64,000 nucleotides of DNA from positions 8,930-72,929 of the forward strand of contig JABXJT010000021.1 in assembly GCA_013375455.1 (NCBI GenBank). Direction: 5' to 3'. Below are positions 27,535 to 34,509 of the stretch, one piece after another. Every line of letters starts with the position of its first letter. Position 1 is the stretch's first letter. The translations under genes were made by a program, and so were the position numbers. The DNA is from Candidatus Helarchaeota archaeon. GTDB taxonomy: Archaea > Asgardarchaeota > Lokiarchaeia > Helarchaeales > HEL-GB-A. Under the pieces are notes generated by a model. The model had not been told where the DNA came from, ran no database searches, and was given only the letters and a program-made list of their open reading frames with translations.

Positions 27535-28392
27535 ACGAAATTAAAAGTAGGGCCTGCTAGCGTCCCAACAAGTAGCATCGCCAAAATTACTGAATGGATT
27601 GACTTCTGTCAAACCAAACAATTTACTGCGTTAGAGCTTGAATTTGTTCGAATAACTGCAACGGAATATCCACCCTCGACGACAATGAAACAACTTGGAG
27701 GTTTTGCACTAAAGCGAGGTGTGTCCCTATCAGTGCACGGTTCGTTTTATATCAACCTTGCTGCAATAGAAGAGAATAAGATTGGACTTGCCAAGGAGCA
27801 CATTAAACAGGGTGTTCGCGTGGCAGCAGCAGCGTCTGGTAATTTAATTTTCCATGCGGGGTATTTCCAAAAGTTGTCTCATGAGATTGCAATAAAAAAG
27901 TCGATAAATTTGCTAAATAGCGTGGAACTTTCGGATCCTGGCATGATTTTTCTTGAAACTCCAGGGAAACTAAATGTGATTGGGGATTTATCTGAAATGC
28001 TTGAAATTGCAGCACAAACTGGTGTTCGTATTGGAATCGATTTTTCACATTATTATGCCCGATCTCAAGGAAATTTGAGAACAAAATCGGACGTTGTAAA
28101 GCTTTTTACCACGATTGAAAACGCTATTTCTCAAAAATATTTTCACATGCATATTAGTGGAATCGAATATACCAAAAAGGGGGAAAAACAACATCGCTCC
28201 TTCGAAAATTCTGAGTTCCCTGTTGAGATGATAATTCAAGCGCTTCAAGATGTTGGGTTTTCAGGGACGCTCATTTGTGAGTCGCCGAAACGGTGGGAAG
28301 GAGATACTGAATTGCTCTTACAATTAATTCGAGGTGAAAAAAAACAGTTAGCAAGGAAAAAGCGAGTCACACTTTATGATTTTTTCAAATGA
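27535..28392 (+). CDS. Endonuclease IV-like TIM-barrel protein without a canonical start codon
   Basis: The protein resembles AP endonuclease IV (base-excision repair) of the archaeal type. Metal-site positions can be followed: LSVHGSFYINL, NLIFHAGYF, MIFLETPGK, RIGIDFSHYYA, HMHISGIEY, GEKQHRSF and LICESPKRW. The first ATG in frame (27685) gives only 235 residues, yet the 50 codons before it are clearly coding: they begin with VGPASVPT, the usual N-terminal strand of this family, and continue into LEFVRITA. The frame is open from 27535, right after a TAA at 27532-27534, and contains no ATG, GTG or TTG start before 27685. Full length would be about 285, normal for the family. A rare start codon, a sequencing error or a recent mutation could explain this. 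Confidence 0.7.
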   Translation, partial: TKLKVGPASVPTSSIAKITEWIDFCQTKQFTALELEFVRITATEYPPSTTMKQLGGFALKRGVSLSVHGSFYINLAAIEENKIGLAKEHIKQGVRVAAAASGNLIFHAGYFQKLSHEIAIKKSINLLNSVELSDPGMIFLETPGKLNVIGDLSEMLEIAAQTGVRIGIDFSHYYARSQGNLRTKSDVVKLFTTIENAISQKYFHMHISGIEYTKKGEKQHRSFENSEFPVEMIIQALQDVGFSGTLICESPKRWEGDTELLLQLIRGEKKQLARKKRVTLYDFFK

Positions 28393-28441
28393 GTGGAAAA
28401 AATTTTATAATTCAGAACTTACTTAATTATCAAGAGCATTA

Positions 28442-29761
28442 ATGGGAGCCTTAATTATGACAGTACCTTCTCAAGACAATGAAGTATTAGCAACGGTTCG
28501 GGAGAATTTATTAAAAGATTTGGAGCCTTTAATGATAGGTCAAAAGTTTATCGAAGCCGTGCTAATATTGGAAGATATTATTGGGATTTCGCAAAAAATC
28601 GGAGATCTTGGGATGGTTGAGATCTATTACCAGCGCGTGTCAGAATGTATTGATAAATATAAATCGATTCATGATGATATTGAAATTCTGCAAGCGGATT
28701 CTAATTTAAGGAATGAAATTGTTAAAGAACGAGATGAGTTAATTACAGCCGCGCAACAAGCTGCAACGAATCAGCAATATGCAGGGGCACTTAATTTATA
28801 TCACAAAGCAATTGAATTTTCTGTAAAATTGAATGAGAAAAAAGTTATTTGGAAGTTATCTAAGAGCATAACCCTTTTGGAAAACAAAATAAAAGATTCA
28901 GGGTCAGTAGTTCCTGCAGTAGATGCTCTCGAAACAACCGCGTCCCCTGCAATAGCATCTCCTAAACCAGCTGCATCCCCCTTCTTTAAAGCTCCTGAAG
29001 CAGCTCCAGCTTCTTTAAAAGCCCATAAACCAGCTGCGTCCCCTTTCTTTAAAGCCCCTGAAGCATCCATACCCCAGATTGTTGCCCCCCAGCCTGCAGC
29101 CCCTATGCCCAAGTTTGAGGCCCCGCAACCCGCGCCTGTAGCCACCGTGTCCACGGTTGAAGAAGCTGCCGCCGTTCTCGGTGTGGAAGAGTCAGCAGAT
29201 GAATCCGACGAATCTTTCCTGGATTCAATAGTGGAAGATCTGAAAGTGCAACCCCAAGTTGGGGCGAAGGCTGCTTCCCCACAAGCCGCAAAGAAGGAAG
29301 TACCGTTTATCGCAGGGACTATCGGTAAGAAAGAACCCGTGATACCTGTTGAGATAGACGTTCCTTTCTTTCAAGCACCTGTAGAGCCGCAGAAATCAGG
29401 GATAGGGGTAGCCCCCGAAGAACCAGGATTAAAGGACATACACGAAACCGCTGATAAAAGGACCAGAAAAAAATTGAAACTTGCAGAAAAAATCGCATTG
29501 AAAAAACTTCAAGAAGCGGAAAAGCAGTTTGGTAAGCAAAGCAAGAAAGAAGAAAAGGAAAAAGAAAAAGATTTGAAGAAAAAAGAAGAAGAAGAGCGTA
29601 AATTAAGGGAAATGCGCGAGAAGGCTGACAAAAAGAAAAAAAAGGAAAAGCCGGATAAGAAACCAAAAAAAGAAGAAAAATTAAAATCTAGATACCCATC
29701 GGCACTGCCTGATGATGTTCTTTCGGAAATTAAAGGTAAAAAACGTGACTATGACTCTTAA
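28442..29761 (+). CDS. Helical protein with Pro/Ala-rich linker and Lys-rich tail, unknown
   Basis: Residues 1-165 are helical and TPR-like (ALNLYHKAIEFSVKLNEKK). From about 165 to 330 the chain is Pro/Ala-rich and contains a direct repeat of KPAASPFFKAPEA; related FFQAP occurs later. From about 340 a Lys/Glu-rich, probably helical segment leads to a defined end (YPSALPDDVLSEIKGKKRDYDS, in two pieces). The GC content rises sharply in the linker. A second ATG at 28457 (MTVPSQD) is a likely alternative start. The repeated FFKAPE peptide may be a docking motif. Two other proteins in this window (61714 and 63621) share the Pro-rich plus Lys-rich style. Confidence 0.6.
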   Translation: MGALIMTVPSQDNEVLATVRENLLKDLEPLMIGQKFIEAVLILEDIIGISQKIGDLGMVEIYYQRVSECIDKYKSIHDDIEILQADSNLRNEIVKERDELITAAQQAATNQQYAGALNLYHKAIEFSVKLNEKKVIWKLSKSITLLENKIKDSGSVVPAVDALETTASPAIASPKPAASPFFKAPEAAPASLKAHKPAASPFFKAPEASIPQIVAPQPAAPMPKFEAPQPAPVATVSTVEEAAAVLGVEESADESDESFLDSIVEDLKVQPQVGAKAASPQAAKKEVPFIAGTIGKKEPVIPVEIDVPFFQAPVEPQKSGIGVAPEEPGLKDIHETADKRTRKKLKLAEKIALKKLQEAEKQFGKQSKKEEKEKEKDLKKKEEEERKLREMREKADKKKKKEKPDKKPKKEEKLKSRYPSALPDDVLSEIKGKKRDYDS

Positions 29762-29849
29762 CAACTAATTCAATATACAATCAAACCTATCCTTTCAAAG
29801 GATTTAAATACGTTTTTTGTTTTAGTTCTAAAAACTTTGGTCTGCCAAA

Positions 29850-30314
29850 ATGATAGATGAAAATAAAACTCGGAACCTACCTGGGTGGAATTATGCTCCA
29901 GTTCCTGTCTGTTTCGGGGGCGACCCCCGAGCGTTAGCATTCTGTTGCCATCCAGGTTATGGTTTGACGCATGGGCCTATTTGTCGCAGAAAATTTATGT
30001 TAGAAAAAGTGGGACTCCCTGAAGAAGAATATGTGAAGATAAAAGACAATTTCTCTCAAAGTCATAATTGGGATGACCAGCGGGTTTGTTTTAAATCCGT
30101 GTCATATTGTTGCATGCGTCGAAATGGCTGTCCGAGTAACCGCGATTATGTGTTATATGAATTGTATGGAGATCAATCAACTCTATGGGAGCATATTCAA
30201 GAGGAATACTTTTCGAGAAAAAGACTCCTCTGTATAGAGATATTAAAAGCAGCGAAAAATAAAGATTTAGTGAAGCCTTATTTAGAATTTGAAGAAACTA
30301 ATGGAGAAACTTAA
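29850..30314 (+). CDS. Cys-rich protein resembling methanogenesis marker 9
   Basis: The 154-residue protein has two similar halves: CFGGDPRALAFCCHPG then CRRKFMLEKVGLPEEEYVK, and CFKSVSYCCMRRNGCP then RDYVLYEL. This C-x(8-10)-CC-x-C-x-x-R/D pattern with an EEY after it is what I remember of the methanogenesis marker 9 domain, found in organisms with methyl-CoM reductase. The cysteine spacing suggests a metal or Fe-S site. The assignment is by memory only and should be checked with a profile. The upstream sequence AAAGGATTTAAATACG (29798 on) looks like BRE plus TATA. The gene converges on the zinc-finger/GTPase pair. Confidence 0.5.
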   Translation: MIDENKTRNLPGWNYAPVPVCFGGDPRALAFCCHPGYGLTHGPICRRKFMLEKVGLPEEEYVKIKDNFSQSHNWDDQRVCFKSVSYCCMRRNGCPSNRDYVLYELYGDQSTLWEHIQEEYFSRKRLLCIEILKAAKNKDLVKPYLEFEETNGET

Positions 30315-30315
30315 C

Positions 30316-30531
30316 CTATTTTGTTTCGCTTACCACTATTTCGGGCGTTTCAATATCACAGAGACTTAATTCTGAATCTAAATACACGATAAAAGCGTGG
30401 TTATCATCATTCTTCTGGTGTATAAACACGCATGGAACAGGATATTTTTTACCTTCGATCACGTCTTCACGGATGTTAAATTGAACAGATTCCTTACAAA
30501 TAGGACATTTTACAATCCTTTCAACTACCAT
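30316..30531 (-). CDS. Small zinc-binding protein (71 aa) next to GTPase
   Basis: A short protein with an N-terminal CPIC motif (residues 9-12), a second Cys at about 34 in PVPCVFIHQKNDDNHAFIVY, and alternating strands ending in an acidic tail. The layout CxxC, then IHxxxxDNHAFIVYLD, resembles small zinc-finger proteins often seen in archaea beside signalling genes. It starts 19 bases after the small GTPase stop on the same strand, so the two are probably co-transcribed and the product may be a partner of the GTPase. Function unknown. Confidence 0.6.
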   Translation of the reverse strand: MVVERIVKCPICKESVQFNIREDVIEGKKYPVPCVFIHQKNDDNHAFIVYLDSELSLCDIETPEIVVSETK

Positions 30532-30550
30532 GGATGCCCCTTCAATAAAA

Positions 30551-31078
30551 TTAATGGGTACTAGTATAATCTATCATTAAATTACCCAAGTTCTCAAAGA
30601 TTTTATAGATATTAATGTTATCCTTCGCTGAAGTTTCAAAATACACCATTTTACACTGGGTACCATATTCCTTTGCTTCATCAGGAGTAACGGAACGCTG
30701 ATCAACCAAATCAGATTTGTTTCCAATTAATATTGCAGGGATTTGCCCAGTGATATTCCATAGAAGCTCTATAAAAGAAGTAACATTGATATATGAGCGC
30801 CTACGTGAGAGATCGAACACTACGAGTGCCCCTTGAGCGCCCTTACAAAAAGTAGGAAGGACAAATTTAAATCGTTCCTCGCCTGCCAAATCCCACACGG
30901 AAAAATTTACAAGAGCACGAGCAAGATCGAGTTTTTTTACATAAAAATCACTGCCAATAGTAGTTTTGTATCCCTCCAAAAATGAATTTTCGCAGAAACG
31001 TCGGATAATACTGGTTTTACCGACGCCCGCGGCTCCTATGACTACTACTTTGAAAATCTTCTGTGGTTTTGTAGCCAT
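30551..31078 (-). CDS. Ras-superfamily small GTPase, Rab-like
   Basis: All five G boxes are visible in this 175-residue protein: G1 GAAGVGKT (15-22), switch-I Thr in TTIGSDF near 40, G3 WDLAGEERF near 63-71, G4 NKSD and G5 ETSAK. The IGSDF and ERF patterns are Rab-like. At the catalytic position (Ras Gln61) the residue is Glu, since DLAGEE stands where DTAGQE is usual, which predicts slow or GAP-dependent hydrolysis. There is no C-terminal cysteine for prenylation. It is encoded with the zinc-binding protein, and near a tandem longin-like protein at 31883-32947. Confidence 0.93.
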   Translation of the reverse strand: MATKPQKIFKVVVIGAAGVGKTSIIRRFCENSFLEGYKTTIGSDFYVKKLDLARALVNFSVWDLAGEERFKFVLPTFCKGAQGALVVFDLSRRRSYINVTSFIELLWNITGQIPAILIGNKSDLVDQRSVTPDEAKEYGTQCKMVYFETSAKDNINIYKIFENLGNLMIDYTSTH

Positions 31079-31184
31079 TCTTTTATCAGACTCGACTCGA
31101 AATAAGTGTTCCAGTATTAAATAATAATCGAAGTTTAGAATAAAAATTTAATCCGCGAAGAAAGGAAGTCATAGAATATTCAAA

Positions 31185-31850
31185 TTAATTCCCTTCTTCA
31201 ACTAAAAGTCGTGCAATTTGCACTGCTTTGAAAGCATCTTCAGCGTAAGCATCCGCCTTTACTTTATTCGCATATTCTTCTGTAACTGGAGCACCACCTA
31301 CCATCACCTTGACTTTATCACGAAGTCCCTCAGATTCTAATTTGTCGATAACTTTACGGAAGTAGGGGATTGTAGTTGAAATCAAAGCAGACATGCATAG
31401 GAGATCTGCTTTCCTATTTTTTACTTCTTGAATGAAAGTTTCCGCAGAAACTTCTTTACCTAAATCATAGACCTTAAAACCTGCACCTTCCATAAAAAAT
31501 TTTACTAAATTTTTACCAATATCGTGAATATCACCTTTAACCGTGCCAATTACGACGCAAACTTCTTTTATGACCCTTTTATCCTGCTTGCGACGCGTTT
31601 CAATTTCAGGTTTTAAAATGTCTAACGTGTATTCCATCGCTCTGGCTGCTATTAAGATTTCTGGAAGGAAAAATTCTTGACTCTCAAATTTTTTCCCCAC
31701 GACATCCATAGATGGAATTAAACATTCTTCTAAAGTCTTGATGGGGTCGATATTGTTCTGAATGGATTTTTGGGCTAAACCTTTAGCGAGTTCATGATTT
31801 CCATTGATAATAGCTTCAGATAAATCTTTGTATAATCCTTCCTTGCTCAA
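31185..31850 (-). CDS. Methyltransferase corrinoid-binding protein (MtbC/MtaC type)
   Basis: The protein carries a methyl group on cobalamin between methyltransferases. Residues 1-90 form the helical cap (LEECLIPSMDVVGKKFESQE, FFLPEILIAARAM). The cobalamin-binding Rossmann domain has the base-off motif GDIHDIGKN near residue 105, the SALISTT loop near 155, and VMVGGAPV near 187. Length 221 is normal. The matching substrate methyltransferase (MtaB/MttB type) and MtaA-type enzyme are not nearby. With CoM synthesis and HdrABC in the same window, transfer of methyl groups to CoM is an attractive role, though tetrahydrofolate or tetrahydromethanopterin is equally possible. Confidence 0.9.
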   Translation of the reverse strand: MSKEGLYKDLSEAIINGNHELAKGLAQKSIQNNIDPIKTLEECLIPSMDVVGKKFESQEFFLPEILIAARAMEYTLDILKPEIETRRKQDKRVIKEVCVVIGTVKGDIHDIGKNLVKFFMEGAGFKVYDLGKEVSAETFIQEVKNRKADLLCMSALISTTIPYFRKVIDKLESEGLRDKVKVMVGGAPVTEEYANKVKADAYAEDAFKAVQIARLLVEEGN

Positions 31851-31882
31851 AGGAATTAACTCCTTTTGTTAATTTGTCCTTT

Positions 31883-32947
31883 TTACCTACGTTTAGTCCT
31901 TTTTTTTGATTTTCTCTTTTTTTTACTCTTCTTTTGTGGTTTTTTCGTTTTCTGACTCTTCTTTTTAGCCTCTTCCATTGAAGACGATTGAAATACATCT
32001 ATTGACGCAAGATATAGGCTTTTAATCCATTGTTTTGTTAGTTCGCTCATTTGTGTTACTTTATTTTTTTCCTGCTTTAGAACTCCAACAATTTCAGATG
32101 GATTGTAAAATCCCTTAAAAATTTCAGGGTGGACTTGCATTTTTTCAACGAATTTAATTAATTTTAAATGTAAGGCGTTAGTGATATCTTTCGCTGGTAA
32201 TTTGCGAAATACAAAAGATAAAAGTAACATTTCTTTTTTACCACGAGCCCAATCACTTGGGATTTCGAAGTAATAACTAAAATGACTAATATCGGGGTAG
32301 CTCCTTGAAAAAAAACCTTCTCGTATAGCAATCTCTAACTCTTTACATAATTTTTTAGATTGTTCATTAGTAAGTATTTGTTCTGGATAGGAGGTAAAAA
32401 TTATCGGTCCTGCTTTACGATGAAAATAGAGTAGGACGGCAGCAAGTATGGATTTTTCGCTTTCCAACAGTAAGCTATCTCTTATTTCAAGATATTTTTT
32501 CGAAAATTCAATGAAATACTTATAGATCCGAATCATTTGAAGACGCGCATCTGCAATTCGGAAATCGTGTTGCTCCAAAATCTTTGAAGTGGCCTTTAAT
32601 TTTTCAGTTAAATGATCAATATTTTGGAAAATAAATTCTGGTTTTTTTTCCTTTATCAATAAGGTAAGAAAAAAAGCAGCTCTTCCTTCAGGTTTTGTTT
32701 TATCTAGTATTGCAAAAGAATAATTTAAACCCGTAAATTTAAAACGAGGAAAAGGGATGACAGCAATCCCCTCTGCAAGCACTTCCTCACCCGTCATTAT
32801 TGAAAGAAGTTTAAGGTCTATCAATCGCATAGAAGCTTCATCTAATTCCGTTGGATAATAATAAATCGGTTCTGCGCCATAATCCCCAATTTTAGAGAAA
32901 ATTACGCCTTGAACTAAATCTATATCTTTATTGTTTTGATTGTCCAA
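31883..32947 (-). CDS. Tandem longin-like domain protein with basic tail (probable)
   Basis: Two similar alpha/beta modules can be seen. The first (about 8-110) starts GVIFSKIGDYGAEPIYYYP and later FTGLNYSFAI; the second (about 165-270) starts VLLYFHRKAGPIIFTSYP and later FSYYFEIP. Beginning with a strand, a GP/EP-I turn and a YYP/SYP motif is typical of longin or Roadblock folds that regulate small GTPases in Asgard archaea. The C-terminus (about 325-354) is almost purely Lys/Arg/Ser and could bind acidic lipids or nucleic acid. It lies 32 bases before the corrinoid protein gene. The fold call is mine by eye. Confidence 0.5.
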   Translation of the reverse strand: MDNQNNKDIDLVQGVIFSKIGDYGAEPIYYYPTELDEASMRLIDLKLLSIMTGEEVLAEGIAVIPFPRFKFTGLNYSFAILDKTKPEGRAAFFLTLLIKEKKPEFIFQNIDHLTEKLKATSKILEQHDFRIADARLQMIRIYKYFIEFSKKYLEIRDSLLLESEKSILAAVLLYFHRKAGPIIFTSYPEQILTNEQSKKLCKELEIAIREGFFSRSYPDISHFSYYFEIPSDWARGKKEMLLLSFVFRKLPAKDITNALHLKLIKFVEKMQVHPEIFKGFYNPSEIVGVLKQEKNKVTQMSELTKQWIKSLYLASIDVFQSSSMEEAKKKSQKTKKPQKKSKKKRKSKKRTKRR

Positions 32948-33117
32948 CGGTAAACCTTCTACTATTCATCCTTTGTTTTTAATTAAAACCATTATGTGAT
33001 TAAATGGAAATTGCGTTTTAATTTATTAAAATTCATATATTTATTTTTTGAAATGGGATAAAACTACTATTTTTCAAAGGAAATTTGATAAAAGACGTTT
33101 TTTTAAAAAAATTAAAC

Positions 33118-34020
33118 TTAATCTATGGGGCAGGTGAAATCTTCTCTGTGATGGTGCTCTTTATGACATAAATCACAGGAGCAAGTGTTGCATTCAAGTT
33201 CAAATTGAATAGTTGAATGTTGAATCCCAAATTTTTGCGATAAATCTGCTTGGAGCTTCTCTCGAAGCTCACAAACTTCAGATAATTCACAACTTTCCAC
33301 GACTATATGGCAGGTCAAGACAATGATGTTGCTACATAATCGCCAAACGTGTAAATCATGGACGTCATGTATTTTTGGCTTTTCATTTAGCCATTTTTTA
33401 ACTTCAAGCGTATCAATGGGAGATTTTTGCATTAAAGTAGAAATTGATTCTTTGAGAATGCGATAAGTCCCACGAATCAAAATCCCAACAATTATTAGCG
33501 CAACGAGGGGATCTACCCAATAAACACCCGAGATAAGGATGAATAGGGTTCCAATTATGACGGCTAATGATGCGAAGGTATCTCCAAGAACGTGAAGGTA
33601 TGCACTTCTTACATTTATATCATCGTGTCGATGTCCGAGCAATTTCATTGAGACCAGATTGGCACCTAAACCTATTACGGCGATGATGATGATGTTTATT
33701 GGATACATGTCAACCTTGTCTATGAACCGGTGATACGCTTCATATATTATATAAAATATGGCAAAGCTCAGCAGAATTCCATTGACTAATGCAGCAAAAA
33801 TTTCGAGACGATGGTACCCAAATGTATATCGCTCATTGGATTCACGCAATGCGAGGCGGATTGCTAAGAAACTAAATAATAGAGCCGCAACATCAAGAAT
33901 CACGTGGAAACTATCGGCAACTAAGCTCAAAGATCCAAAAAGGAGGCCACCGATAAGTTCAGCAACAAAAATGGTTGATGTAATAATTGCTGCAAGCAGA
34001 AGTTTCTGTGCTATTTTCAT
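33118..34020 (-). CDS. Cation diffusion facilitator (Zn2+ efflux) transporter
   Basis: The CDF exporter has six transmembrane helices in its first 200 residues. Metal-site residues are in DSFHVILD (helix 2) and HVLGDTF (helix 5), followed by the cytoplasmic alpha-beta domain with HDLHVWRL. The C-terminal tail is unusual in being rich in Cys and His (CNTCSCDLCHKEHHHRED), which may sense or buffer zinc. Length 300 is typical. The gene follows a tail-anchored unknown protein after 11 bases. Confidence 0.92.
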   Translation of the reverse strand: MKIAQKLLLAAIITSTIFVAELIGGLLFGSLSLVADSFHVILDVAALLFSFLAIRLALRESNERYTFGYHRLEIFAALVNGILLSFAIFYIIYEAYHRFIDKVDMYPINIIIIAVIGLGANLVSMKLLGHRHDDINVRSAYLHVLGDTFASLAVIIGTLFILISGVYWVDPLVALIIVGILIRGTYRILKESISTLMQKSPIDTLEVKKWLNEKPKIHDVHDLHVWRLCSNIIVLTCHIVVESCELSEVCELREKLQADLSQKFGIQHSTIQFELECNTCSCDLCHKEHHHREDFTCPID

Positions 34021-34031
34021 TGTGACTTAGC

Positions 34032-34427
34032 CTAAAGTATAAAAATTATGATGAAAGTGAGAATGATGGCAAGAAGTAAGAAGCTCATTACAAAATTGGT
34101 AATGAATTTGATACGTCTAACAGCAGGATTTGAAGTTATTTTATTTAAATCATAAGTGGAGATGATTCCAAATTTCGTGGGTTGAGTTATCATACCTGCG
34201 TTTTGTGATTGCGAGAATGGTGATAGAATTTTGATATCTTTATTTTGTTCTAAATCTTTAACAACGGAGTTGATGGATGCAGTAAAGCCTAATCGTTCAA
34301 ATATATTGAATCCTTCCTGAACTTCGCTTCTTGGGTTGATGGAACCCCTCAAGCGGAAATTTTGTTCAATTTTTTCGATGTCAATAAGATTTTCCTTTTT
34401 ATCATTCACAATTTTCATGCCTACCAC
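34032..34427 (-). CDS. Small tail-anchored membrane protein, unknown
   Basis: A 131-residue protein with a soluble N-terminal part and a single C-terminal transmembrane helix (about 108-131, MSFLLLAIILTFIIIFIL), after a basic RRIKF. That is the topology of tail-anchored proteins, with the N-terminus facing the cytosol; there is no signal peptide. A second ATG at codon 4 is possible. It lies between the large TPR/longin protein and the CDF transporter on the same strand. In a neighbourhood with membrane-trafficking-like proteins a role as membrane anchor is conceivable, but no family is recognised. Confidence 0.55.
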   Translation of the reverse strand: MVGMKIVNDKKENLIDIEKIEQNFRLRGSINPRSEVQEGFNIFERLGFTASINSVVKDLEQNKDIKILSPFSQSQNAGMITQPTKFGIISTYDLNKITSNPAVRRIKFITNFVMSFLLLAIILTFIIIFIL

Positions 34428-34509
34428 TCAATTATGTTGAGGTAGTGTTCCTTTAAAAATTTTTTAGAGATTATTACATAATTTGCATGTAAAAAAAAGA
34501 GGGGAAAAA

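Noticed and set aside
28801..29154. 117-codon Ala/Gly-rich frame opposite to the Pro/Ala-rich linker
   Set aside because: Antisense of a GC-rich low-complexity stretch gives such frames by itself; no ribosome-binding site or homology.
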